Shown here: one piece after another, positions 17,635 to 25,045 of the stretch
Layout: each line of letters begins with the position of its first letter
Numbering within the stretch: position 1 is the stretch's first letter
Assembly: GCF_024198235.1 (NCBI RefSeq)
Contig: NZ_JAKCFB010000001.1
Span: 434,001 to 498,000, forward strand
From: Myxococcus dinghuensis
Lineage (GTDB): Bacteria; Myxococcota; Myxococcia; Myxococcales; Myxococcaceae
DNA length: 64,000 bases
Reading direction: 5' to 3'
Notes under the pieces: model-generated
Told to the model about the DNA's origin: nothing
What the model saw: the letters and a program-made list of their open reading frames with translations, nothing else
Database searches by the model: none
Program-made: the position numbers and the translations under genes

Positions 17635-18618
17635 ATGGCCATCGCGTCGACGATGACGGAGACCCGGGAGGAGGCCTGGCCGGCTCTTTCCTTCTCGGAG
17701 TGGAAGGACACCCTCGCCACGCTGCACCGGTACACGCAGGTGCTCGGCAAGGTCCGGCTGGCGCTGACGCCGCCGGAGAACCATTGGTGGAACGTGTCGT
17801 TCCGCCTGACGCCCCGGGGGCTGACCACCCGGCTCATCCCCTACAAGGAGAGCGCCTTCCAGGCGGAGTTCGACTTCCTCTCCAGCGAGCTGCGCTTCGA
17901 GACGAGCCAGGGCGACATGCGGGTGATGGAGCTGGCGGCCCGCCCGGTGGCGGAGTTCTACCGGGACGTCATGGCCACGCTGCGCTCGCTGGGCATCGAC
18001 GTGCGCATCTGGGAGCGGCCGGTGGAGATTCCGGACGACACCACGCCCTTCAGCAAGGACCAGCGGCACTCCACCTATGACGCCGAGCAGGCCCGGCGTT
18101 GGTGGCGGGCGATGCTCCAGGCCGACGTCGTGCTCGAGGAGTTCCGCTCGCGCTTCACCGGCAAGTGCAGCCCGGTGCAGTTCTTCTGGGGGAGCTTCGA
18201 CCTGGCGGTGACGCGCTTCGGTGGACGCCCCGCGCCGGACCGCCCCGGCGCGGACGCGGTGACGCTGGAGGCCTACTGCGAGGAGGTGTGCAGCGCGGGC
18301 TTCTGGCCCGGCACCGAGTCCCTGGGCGGCGCGGCCTTCTATTGCTACGCCTCGCCGGAGCCCGAGGGCTTCTCGAAGGCGACGGCACGCCCGTCCGCGG
18401 CCCGCTACGACACGACCTTCAAGGAGTTCCTCCTGTCGTACGATGCGGTGCGCCAGGCGGACGACCCACGGGCCTTCCTGCTCGACTTCTTCCAGAGCAC
18501 CTATGAGGCCTGCGCGGACCTGGGGGATTGGGAGCGCGAGCGGCTCGAGCGGCCGCTCATCCTGCCGGAGAGCGTGAAGGCCACCCGGGCCACCGAGGGG
18601 GCGACGGCCGGGGAGTAG
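17635..18618 (+). CDS. DUF5996 family protein
   Basis: Cytoplasmic protein of 327 residues matching the DUF5996 family by its opening (an LSFSEWKDTLATLHRYTQVL-like segment), the ENHWWNVSFRLTPRGLTT stretch and the FFWGSFDLAVTRF motif near the middle. The function of the family is not known. The protein is rich in Trp, Phe and Tyr and lacks membrane segments. The ATG at 17635 follows GGAGGAGGGAG, a strong ribosome binding site. It is separated from the peroxidase gene by about 200 bases and converges with the lipoprotein gene downstream. Confidence in the family name is fair. No role can be stated. Confidence 0.8.
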   Translation: MAIASTMTETREEAWPALSFSEWKDTLATLHRYTQVLGKVRLALTPPENHWWNVSFRLTPRGLTTRLIPYKESAFQAEFDFLSSELRFETSQGDMRVMELAARPVAEFYRDVMATLRSLGIDVRIWERPVEIPDDTTPFSKDQRHSTYDAEQARRWWRAMLQADVVLEEFRSRFTGKCSPVQFFWGSFDLAVTRFGGRPAPDRPGADAVTLEAYCEEVCSAGFWPGTESLGGAAFYCYASPEPEGFSKATARPSAARYDTTFKEFLLSYDAVRQADDPRAFLLDFFQSTYEACADLGDWERERLERPLILPESVKATRATEGATAGE

Positions 18619-18645
18619 GCGCCTCCGCTCCCGGGCCCGCCGGGC

Positions 18646-19782
18646 TCAGCCCCCACGCCAGCCGCGCAGGACGAGCGCGGCGATGGCGATGGCGCCGGCG
18701 ACGCCCAGCACCCCCAGCGCGAGCACTCCCAACAGGACGCGGTCGACCAGCGTGGTGAGCCGGTCGAACGCGTGGTCCACGAGGCCATGGCCCATGTGCT
18801 CGGTTTGCTGGAGCGCCTCGATGCGCTCCGTGCGCAGCGTGGCGAGCACCACCTGCCGCTCGCCGCGCAGCGTCTCCGTGAGCGCCCGCCGTTCGCTCTC
18901 GACGAAGCGTTGGAGGGCCTCGCGCTCGGCATCCAGGGCCGTCAGCACGGCCTGGCGTTCGCGGGCCAGCATCGCGGGCGTCGTCGAGGCGAGGGCGCCC
19001 ACCGCGTCGAGGGCCGCCACGGCGTGGCGCAGCTCCTCCATCGCCTCCCGGGCGGGAAGGGCCCTCAGGGCCTCCTGGGTCATCGACTCCACCTGCCACC
19101 GCGCCTGTCGAGGCAGGGATGCGGCGTACAGGTCCACCCGCGTGGTGATGTCGCGCACGTCCTCGGTCAGCGAGGCCGCCCTGCGCAGCGCCCCCAGGTT
19201 CGACTGGTCCGTCAGGTCCGCGAGCAGCGGGACGGTGGACTGGCGGGCCACGAGCGGGCCAATCAGTGGGTGGTCCTTCGCCCACGCATAGACCCGCGCC
19301 CGGGCGTGCGAAACGTCCTGCCGGCCGGACAGCTCGCGCCACAGCGCCTCGACTTCTCCCTCCTGTTCCCGGAGGAGGCGGCTGGCCTCGGTCATCACCT
19401 CGGGAGTCGCGCCCGCGCGCTCGGCCCGCTCGGGGAGGGCGATCTGGAGCTGGGCGAGCAGGGCCCAGGCATCCACCAGCGCCGCCACCGGGTCGGGCTG
19501 GAGCAGCGCGCCCTGCATCGCGGGGATGGCGTTGAGCTTGAAGGTCGTCATCGCGTCGCGCACGGACGGCGTGCCCGCCTTCGCGGCGATGTCGTCCGCG
19601 GAGACCTCCAGCAGGCCGGAGAACCGGCGCGCCATGTCACGCACGCGCGTGCGCAGCGCGGCGACGGACAGGTCCGAGCGGCCCACGCGCCGGGCCAGCT
19701 CCGTCTTCTGTTCCGTCGTCGCACACCCGGCGAGCCATGCGAGCAGCAGCGCGAGGACGGGGACGTGGCGGTGGCGGCACAT
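18646..19782 (-). CDS. Predicted lipoprotein with C-terminal membrane helix and coiled coil
   Basis: Unrecognised envelope protein of 378 residues. It has a type II signal peptide with lipobox LAGC (Cys20) and a C-terminal hydrophobic helix (about 349-373) ending in RGWRGG. An Arg/Glu-rich amphipathic region (about 255-335) is likely a coiled coil. A product that is both lipid-anchored and membrane-spanning would be held at the membrane at both ends, which suggests a scaffold or spacer role, but this is inference. It is convergent with the DUF5996 gene (27 bases between stops) and lies upstream of no obvious partner. Many helix-forming Ala/Arg/Leu residues and no catalytic motif were seen. 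Confidence 0.8.
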   Translation of the reverse strand: MCRHRHVPVLALLLAWLAGCATTEQKTELARRVGRSDLSVAALRTRVRDMARRFSGLLEVSADDIAAKAGTPSVRDAMTTFKLNAIPAMQGALLQPDPVAALVDAWALLAQLQIALPERAERAGATPEVMTEASRLLREQEGEVEALWRELSGRQDVSHARARVYAWAKDHPLIGPLVARQSTVPLLADLTDQSNLGALRRAASLTEDVRDITTRVDLYAASLPRQARWQVESMTQEALRALPAREAMEELRHAVAALDAVGALASTTPAMLARERQAVLTALDAEREALQRFVESERRALTETLRGERQVVLATLRTERIEALQQTEHMGHGLVDHAFDRLTTLVDRVLLGVLALGVLGVAGAIAIAALVLRGWRGG

Positions 19783-19874
19783 GGAGCCCGCCGAAGGTGC
19801 TCACGCGTCGCGGACGGGCCGAGCGTCCCCGGGGGCAGCGGGCCGTCCGCCCGGGAACGCGGCCCGCGCGCGGC

Positions 19875-20459
19875 TCACTTCTTCTTCTCCTTCGGCGGGA
19901 AGTCCTTCAGCATCTTCGAGACGGCCTTGTAGATCCGCTTCTGCTGCGATTCGGCGTCGGCGTTCTCCTTGAGCTCCGACTTGGCCGTGCCGCGCCAGAC
20001 GAGCTTCTGCGAGGACGCGTCCACGATGTCGAGCAGCAGGGTGCCCTCCTCGTACTGGCGCACGTACGTCTCCGGCACCACGGGCCCGGGGCCGAGGAAG
20101 AACGGATCCCAGACCGGGTCGTACGGATAGCCGTAGTAGGAGTTGACCGTATCCGCCTCCAGCTTCTCGTTGATGGCGCCGTGCCAGCCGATGAGGAAGT
20201 TCGGATTGGAGCCCGGGTCCACCCGTTGGTAGCCGCGGGACTGGAGGTACTGGTCGGTGGCCTTCTCGACCTGCGCGCCGACGATGGGGTTGTAGACGCG
20301 CTTGTCGCTGCCCGTGGGCTGCGGCATCCAGGCGTAGGTCTTGTAGCTGTCGAGCTGCTGGACGGCGCCCGGGTCGTAGTTGGTGTTGACATTGATGCTG
20401 CTGCAGGCCGCGAACAGCAGCGCCAGCAGCGGTGGAGCAAGTCGTGGCAGAAGCCGCAT
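19875..20459 (-). CDS. DUF4136 domain lipoprotein
   Basis: Lipoprotein of 194 residues with lipobox LFAAC (Cys19), followed by SSINVNTNYDPGA, the typical opening of DUF4136 proteins. The conserved pattern continues with YKTYAWMPQP and a C-terminal region that alternates beta strands and a helix and ends in a Lys-rich tail (PPKEKKK). The family is common in envelopes of Gram-negative bacteria and has no known activity. The ATG at 20459 begins the signal peptide. It lies upstream of the membrane lipoprotein gene on the same strand, 92 bases away, so the two may be co-transcribed. Confidence 0.85.
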   Translation of the reverse strand: MRLLPRLAPPLLALLFAACSSINVNTNYDPGAVQQLDSYKTYAWMPQPTGSDKRVYNPIVGAQVEKATDQYLQSRGYQRVDPGSNPNFLIGWHGAINEKLEADTVNSYYGYPYDPVWDPFFLGPGPVVPETYVRQYEEGTLLLDIVDASSQKLVWRGTAKSELKENADAESQQKRIYKAVSKMLKDFPPKEKKK

Positions 20460-20604
20460 GGAAACCTCCTCGGTCCCGGCGCGATGCGCGCCCTGGGCCT
20501 CCAGAGGGTAGTCATGCGCGGACGCCCTCCCAGGCTCGGGAGGGCATGCCCGCGTCCGCCTCCGGTCGCACCCTGGTGACGGGAAGCGGACGCGCGGAGC
20601 GGGC

Positions 20605-21108
20605 TCAGTCGTCCTGGGCGGCCTCGGGACCGCCGCGCCAGGCGCGCTTCATCCGCCCCTCGGCGCGCGCCAGGGTGAGGGCGAGCTTCGCCCGCTTCTC
20701 CGCCGGCAGGTCCTTGGCGAGCGCCTGGTACATCTCGCGGTCCAGCGCGGCGATGCGCTCGCGGGCCTCGAAGGCGCGCTGCGCGGCGCTGTCCACCTGG
20801 GCCAGGGCCGCGCTGTCGCCGCGCGAGGCCTGGTGGAGCACGCGCGCGGAGTCCCGCACCTGCTCGCGCAGGGGCCGCCGCTTCTCGTCGAAGCGCCGCA
20901 GCGTCTCCTCCATCTTCAGGGCCTGGGCGTTGTCCAGCTCCAGCGCGTCGGACAGTTGCAGCACCTGCCGCAGCCGCATGCGCTTCTCCGCGCGCTCGAG
21001 GCGCTCGGTGATGCGCTCCTCCATCGTCGGCCTGGGCGGGGGCTCGGCCGCCGCCAGCCAGGGGGTGAGCAGCAGCGCCAGCGCCGCGCCTCGCATCCGC
21101 TTCGTCAT
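20605..21108 (-). CDS. Spy-like periplasmic helical protein
   Basis: Exported protein of 167 residues with a signal peptide (about 1-21, LLLTPWLAAAE). The mature part is almost entirely charged alpha helix with repeats of RLER/EKR type and a QLSDALELDNAQALKMEETL segment that resembles the LTxxQ motif region of Spy/CpxP/periplasmic metal-sensor proteins. This suggests a periplasmic chaperone or stress sensor. The start at 21108 lies two bases after the anti-sigma stop (TGA-CG-ATG), so translation is coupled. As the third gene of a sigma/anti-sigma operon it probably helps sense the stress to which the sigma factor responds, by analogy with CnrX/CpxP-type systems. The family assignment is by pattern only. 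Confidence 0.78.
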   Translation of the reverse strand: MTKRMRGAALALLLTPWLAAAEPPPRPTMEERITERLERAEKRMRLRQVLQLSDALELDNAQALKMEETLRRFDEKRRPLREQVRDSARVLHQASRGDSAALAQVDSAAQRAFEARERIAALDREMYQALAKDLPAEKRAKLALTLARAEGRMKRAWRGGPEAAQDD

Positions 21109-21110
21109 CG

Positions 21111-21653
21111 TCACAGCGTCTCTCCCAGCTCGAAGTCGTCGTCCCACGCGTCGACGTCGTCGAACAGCGCGTCGTCGTCCAGCGCGGCCACGTCGGTGGT
21201 CTCCAGCGGCTCCAGCCCCGCCCACTCCTCGAAGTCCGCCATCGTCTGCTCGTCGGTCGCGGCGCTGGCCTGGAGGTTCTCCACCGGAGCCGTGGGCGAG
21301 TCCGGCGTCCGGTTCGTCGACACCGCGGGGCGCCACGGCCCCAGGACCATCACCGCGGCGACCGCGGCCACGGCCGCCAGGGAGCCGAGCGTGCGCCGCC
21401 GCAGGGCGTGCCGCGTCTGCTCCCGCTTCCACGCGGACAGGGCCCGCCGTGGCAGGGCCTCCCGCGCGGACCGCTCCGCGGGGGAGGGGGGCGGGAGCGC
21501 CGCCAGCGACAACACCTCCATGGACGCCCGGAGCGCGTCGCGACAGCCCTCGCACGACTCCAGGTGCTGGAGCAGCACCACCGTCTCCGTCGTGTCGAGC
21601 GCGCCCGCGGCATGCAGGTCCAGCCGCTCTTCCTGGTCAGCGCACGCAGCCAT
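21111..21653 (-). CDS. Zinc-finger anti-sigma factor (zf-HC2)
   Basis: Membrane-bound anti-sigma factor of 180 residues. The N-terminal anti-sigma domain has the Hx3Cx2C zinc motif in LQHLESCEGC. A membrane helix follows (about 92-110, LGSLAAVAAVAAVMVLG). The C-terminal part outside the cytoplasm is acidic and ends in a run of Asp residues (DDDALFDDVDAWDDD). Its ATG shares one base with the sigma factor stop codon (TGATG), which shows direct coupling. It should hold the upstream ECF sigma factor inactive until an envelope signal arrives. The acidic periplasmic tail could bind metal ions or basic ligands, but that is inference. Confidence 0.88.
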   Translation of the reverse strand: MAACADQEERLDLHAAGALDTTETVVLLQHLESCEGCRDALRASMEVLSLAALPPPSPAERSAREALPRRALSAWKREQTRHALRRRTLGSLAAVAAVAAVMVLGPWRPAVSTNRTPDSPTAPVENLQASAATDEQTMADFEEWAGLEPLETTDVAALDDDALFDDVDAWDDDFELGETL

Positions 21654-22288
21654 CAGCCCCTCTCCTCCGGTCCACTCACGCGCGCCTTGAGGCGCTTCAC
21701 CGCGAGGTGGAACTGCACCTTGGCATTGTTCTCGGAGATGCCGAGCGTCTCCGCGATGTCCTTGAACGGCAGGCCGCCGTCCACCCGCAGCGTGAGCACC
21801 TCGCGCTGACGCCTCGGCAGCGCCAGCACCTCCGCCCGGACCCGCCGCTCCCGCTCCGCCCGCTCCAGCGCCTCCTGGGCGGACTCCCCGGGCGCCTCCG
21901 CCACGTCGTCCGCCACCGCCTCCACCAGGACGGGCCGCCACCGCTGCCCCTGCCGGGCGTGGTTCTTCGCCAGGTTCAAGGCGATGCGCACCAGCCACGC
22001 GCGGAACGGCGCCGGCCCCAGCCGCGTGAAGCGGGCGAACACCCGCTGCGAGGCCTCCAGCGCGCGCAGGAACGCCCCCTGGACCAGATCCGCGGCGTCC
22101 TCCGGCCGCGACACGTAGCGGCGCACCAGGGAGAAGACGAGCGCCTGGTGTCGCGTCACCAGCACCTCGAAGGCCGTCTCCTCCCCGTCCAGGAAGGCGC
22201 GACACAGCACCTCGTCCGGGGCCTGTTCGAGGGCCATCCGCCGAGACGGCATCGCCACGACCCGGCCGCCTGTCTCCCTGATGCTCAC
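21653..22288 (-). CDS. ECF-type RNA polymerase sigma factor
   Basis: Extracytoplasmic-function sigma-70 family protein of 211 residues. Region 2 is seen in the segment around residues 35-110 (including FRAWLVRIALNLAKNHARQ). Region 4 with a helix-turn-helix is around 150-205 (LPRRQREVLTLRV then FKDIAETLGISENNAKVQFH). Regions 1 and 3 are absent, as expected. The called start is a GTG at 22288 with GAAGGG close upstream. An ATG at 22252 is also possible. The gene heads a three-gene operon with its anti-sigma factor and a Spy-like protein, and such factors usually activate their own promoter, which should lie in the 174 bases upstream. Confidence 0.92.
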   Translation of the reverse strand: MSIRETGGRVVAMPSRRMALEQAPDEVLCRAFLDGEETAFEVLVTRHQALVFSLVRRYVSRPEDAADLVQGAFLRALEASQRVFARFTRLGPAPFRAWLVRIALNLAKNHARQGQRWRPVLVEAVADDVAEAPGESAQEALERAERERRVRAEVLALPRRQREVLTLRVDGGLPFKDIAETLGISENNAKVQFHLAVKRLKARVSGPEERG

Positions 22289-22462
22289 GGACCCTTCAAC
22301 CCCCGAGGCCGGCGAAGGTTATTTTCGCCCCGCCTCCCCGGCCCCCTCCCAGGGGAGTGCTGGAAAGACGGCACCCGGGGGCACACCGGCGGCGTGGGTT
22401 GTTGCCCGATTCTCACGCTCGCTGTCACAATACCCGCCGTTGGTGCAACCCACGGACCGGTC

Positions 22463-23041
22463 ATGATGACGGAAGACTCGGGCTCTCGCATCAAGGGGGG
22501 CGTCCTCATCTCCCGCCTGAACATGCTGCGCCAGCAGGGTGGGCAGGTGTGTGTCGATGCCGTCCTCGGACGGCTGCCCCCGGCGGACCAGGCGCTGCTG
22601 CGGAAGATGCTGCTGCCGGTCGCCTGGTACCCGCTGGAGCTCAACCTGCGGTTGGACACGGCCATCGCGGCGGTGCTGTCGCCGGAGGACGAGCGGCGGG
22701 CGTTCGTGGAGATGGGGCGCGCGTCGGCGGACGAGGCGCTCCACGGGGCCCAGCACGTCTTCGTGCGGCCGGGGGACCCGCACTTCCTGCTGGGGCAGGC
22801 GGCGCGCATCTACCGCTACTACTACGCCGTGGGCTCGCGCACGTACGAGCACACGGGGCCTCGCTCCGCGGTGCTGCGCACCTTCGGCGCGGAGAACGTC
22901 ACCGAGGCCGACTGCTGCACCATCGTCGGCTGGCACCAGCGGGCCATCGAGCTGTGCGGCGGGGTGCGAGTGCGCGTCAGCCACCCCATGTGTCGCGCGC
23001 GAGGCGCGCCGCACTGCGAATACCTCTGCGAGTGGGATTGA
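22463..23041 (+). CDS. V4R-like ligand-binding protein (myxobacterial paralogue)
   Basis: Protein of 192 residues without signal peptide or membrane segment. It has an N-terminal helical part with a KGGVLISRLNMLRQQGG segment, a central LPVAWYPLELNLRLD stretch and a C-terminal end with the Cys pattern CRARGAPHCEYLCEWD. The last part resembles the end of V4R/heme-NO-binding-like domains, which bind small hydrophobic ligands or iron-sulfur groups. Related paralogues are frequent in myxobacteria, as far as I recall. Two ATG codons are adjacent (22463 and 22466). The gene is divergent from the sigma factor and convergent with the peroxiredoxin gene. The function is not known. Confidence 0.7.
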   Translation: MMTEDSGSRIKGGVLISRLNMLRQQGGQVCVDAVLGRLPPADQALLRKMLLPVAWYPLELNLRLDTAIAAVLSPEDERRAFVEMGRASADEALHGAQHVFVRPGDPHFLLGQAARIYRYYYAVGSRTYEHTGPRSAVLRTFGAENVTEADCCTIVGWHQRAIELCGGVRVRVSHPMCRARGAPHCEYLCEWD

Positions 23042-23053
23042 GGTCGCGGCGCC

Positions 23054-23536
23054 TCAGGCCGCCGTCCCGTAGGCGGACGCGTCCGCCGGCGGGTGGGTCT
23101 CGAGGAAGCGCAGCACGTCGTCGAGGTGGCGGTAGACGCGCATCTCGTGACGGATGATGTCCTCGATGCGGCCCTCCGGGTCGATGATGAACGTGACGCG
23201 GCGGTCCACGCGGACCACGGGCCACAGCACGTCGTAGGCGCGGCTGATGGTCCGGTCCGGGTCTCCGAGCAGCGAGAAGTGGATGCCTTCCTTCTCCGCG
23301 AACTCGCACTGGGTGCGCTGCGTGTCCACGGAGACGCCGACCAGCTCGGCGCCCAGCTCGCGGATGCGCTCGTGGTTGTCCCGGAACGCCCGGTTCTCGA
23401 TGGTGCAGCCGAGCGTGAAGGCCTTCGGGTAGAAGAAGAGGATGACGCGCCGGCCGCGCAGCGCGGACAGCCGCACGGGGGCGCCGTGACAGTCCGCGGC
23501 GAAGAAGTCCGGCGCGAGGTCTCCGATGGCGGGCAT
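23054..23536 (-). CDS. bcp: Peroxiredoxin of the Bcp/PrxQ type
   Basis: Cytoplasmic thiol peroxidase of 160 residues. The peroxidatic Cys44 sits in the motif PKAFTLGCTIENRAF. The AhpC/TSA fold follows in normal order, with the YDVLWPVVRVDRRVTFIIDP segment near the C-terminus. The resolving Cys that many Bcp proteins carry five residues after the first is absent, so it may act as a one-Cys enzyme or use a partner thiol. The ATG at 23536 has AGGAAGGA upstream and opens the fold directly. A 51-codon in-frame extension upstream is not used. It is divergent from the YcaO gene, with a 312-base gap, so co-regulation is possible. Confidence 0.9.
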   Translation of the reverse strand: MPAIGDLAPDFFAADCHGAPVRLSALRGRRVILFFYPKAFTLGCTIENRAFRDNHERIRELGAELVGVSVDTQRTQCEFAEKEGIHFSLLGDPDRTISRAYDVLWPVVRVDRRVTFIIDPEGRIEDIIRHEMRVYRHLDDVLRFLETHPPADASAYGTAA

Positions 23537-23848
23537 GCGGACGGCTTCCTTCCTGGGGGCCACGAGCGGCCCACCGGTGGCGCGTTTCCGGCGCGGCCCC
23601 GGAGGAACCCTTCCTCGCGTCGCCGACCCGTTCGCCCGAGGACGGCGGGACGGTCCGTCCCGGAAGCCCTCGAGGCGCACGTGCTCCATCTCATTGTTCG
23701 GCGCCAGGGGGTGTTAAGTAATGTTGAGGCGCGCGCAGGCTCGTACCCCGTCCAGGCGCCAGGTGGCCTCCCCAGGTCGGGTGAGTCGCGGCCGCCCGGG
23801 AGCGCATGCGAGCTGACCGGACCGGGGGTGGGGTGATATCCGCCCGCC
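23537..23848. other. Divergent intergenic region between peroxiredoxin and YcaO genes
   Basis: 312 bases that should hold promoters for both genes. Around 23690-23730 it contains the least GC-rich stretch (GGTGTTAAGTAATGTTGAG), the most likely core promoter area, though no clean hexamer pair is visible. I looked for a short precursor-peptide gene for the YcaO enzyme and found none with a ribosome binding site. Confidence 0.5.
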
Positions 23849-25045
23849 GTGGCTCGACAAAGACGGTCATCTCCCCCGGGACGGAAGACCCGGGACGTCA
23901 TGTTCTCCCTGGCGCTCCAGGCCCGGCTGTCCCGGGCGATGGGTGTCACCCGCGTGGCCCGGATCACCGGCCTGGACCGGACGGGCGTCGAGGTGGCGTG
24001 CGCCGTGCGACCGGGCGGGCACGTGCTCCAGGTCTGCAACGGCAAGGGGCTCACCGCCGAGGCGGCCACCTGGGGCGCGTTGCTGGAGACGGCGGAGCTG
24101 TGGGCGGCGGAGACGGTGGCGCCGGCCGCCCTCCGGTGGGGCTCGCGCGCGGAGCTGGAGGGGCGCTTGGGCGCGACGTGGGGCGCGGACGCGCTCGGGT
24201 CCGCGGGGGCGCTGGTGGAGCCCCGGCTGTGGAGCGACGAGGTGCGGTGCGCGTGGCGGGAGGCGGTGGAGCTGCACTCGGGGACGCCCGTGTGGGTGCC
24301 CGCCCAGGGCGTGTACGTGCCTCCGGCGCGAGGGCCCTCGCTGGGACCCGTGGCCACGGCGTGGACCAGCAACGGCTCCGGCGCGCACGTGGAGCCGGCC
24401 CGCGCGCTCTTGCACGCGCTCCTGGAGGCCACGGAGCGGGACCAGCTGGCGCGGGCCTTCCCGGACGGTTGGACGGAGGAGGCGGTGACGCGGCGGATGC
24501 TGCGGCCGGCGGAGCTGGCGCTGGGGGCTCCCCGCACGGCGGAGCTGGCGGAGCACCTGGGCGCGCGCGGCTTCGGCGTGTACCTCTTCGACGCGACGCC
24601 CGCGGCGCGGACACGGGGCCGTGTGGGGCTGCCGGTGGGCGCGGCGGTGCTCGTGGACCTGGAGGAGGGGCCCGTGCCCCTCACCGCGGGCTACGCCTGC
24701 GCGCTCGGGCGCGACGAGGCCCTGCTCAAGGCCCTGCTGGAGGCGGCGCAGTCGCGGCTCACGGACATCCACGGCGCGCGCGAGGACGTGGCCGCGGTGG
24801 ACCGGGAGGCCGCGCGGGAGTTCGGCCGCGCGTGCGCGAGCGTGCGCGCCCGGCGGAAGGTGGAGGACGTGCCGGACCTGACGGCGGAGGGACGCTCCGC
24901 GTCCCGGGCCGTGAGCGCCGTGTTGTCGCGGTTGGGGCGCGCGGGCTTCACGCGCGTGGCGGCGGTCTCGCTCGATGCGCCGGTGGCGGAGCTGGCCGTG
25001 CGCAAGGTGGTGGTGCCGGGCATGTGCATCTCGGAGCTCTTGTGA
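23849..25045 (+). CDS. YcaO-like ATP-dependent cyclodehydratase/thioamidase
   Basis: ATP-dependent enzyme of the YcaO family (398 residues) that activates a peptide backbone amide by phosphorylation. With a TfuA partner the usual product is a thioamide. The ATP/Mg-binding motifs look complete: Glu80 and Glu83 in the first motif (WGALLETAEL), then TSNGSGAHVEPA and the ExxER motif with Glu193, Glu196, Arg197 and Asp198, then AAQSRLTDIHGAREDV. The C-terminus ends shortly after VRKVVVPGMC, without the Pro-rich tail of azoline-forming members. The start is a GTG. The gene overlaps the TfuA gene by four bases. No precursor peptide is visible nearby, so the substrate may be a protein or a peptide coded elsewhere. 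The assignment to YcaO is firm and the substrate is unknown. Confidence 0.9.
   Translation: MARQRRSSPPGRKTRDVMFSLALQARLSRAMGVTRVARITGLDRTGVEVACAVRPGGHVLQVCNGKGLTAEAATWGALLETAELWAAETVAPAALRWGSRAELEGRLGATWGADALGSAGALVEPRLWSDEVRCAWREAVELHSGTPVWVPAQGVYVPPARGPSLGPVATAWTSNGSGAHVEPARALLHALLEATERDQLARAFPDGWTEEAVTRRMLRPAELALGAPRTAELAEHLGARGFGVYLFDATPAARTRGRVGLPVGAAVLVDLEEGPVPLTAGYACALGRDEALLKALLEAAQSRLTDIHGAREDVAAVDREAAREFGRACASVRARRKVEDVPDLTAEGRSASRAVSAVLSRLGRAGFTRVAAVSLDAPVAELAVRKVVVPGMCISELL

Noticed and set aside
20524-20545. An 8-bp GC hairpin between the Spy-like and DUF4136 genes as terminator
   Set aside because: No T-run follows on either strand; such hairpins are common by chance at this GC content.
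23526-23717. A 63-codon plus-strand frame just before the YcaO gene, with a Cys/Ser-containing end, as a RiPP precursor
   Set aside because: It overlaps the peroxiredoxin start in antisense, has no ribosome binding site, and its end (TCSISLFGARGC) is not backed by any repeat or known leader.
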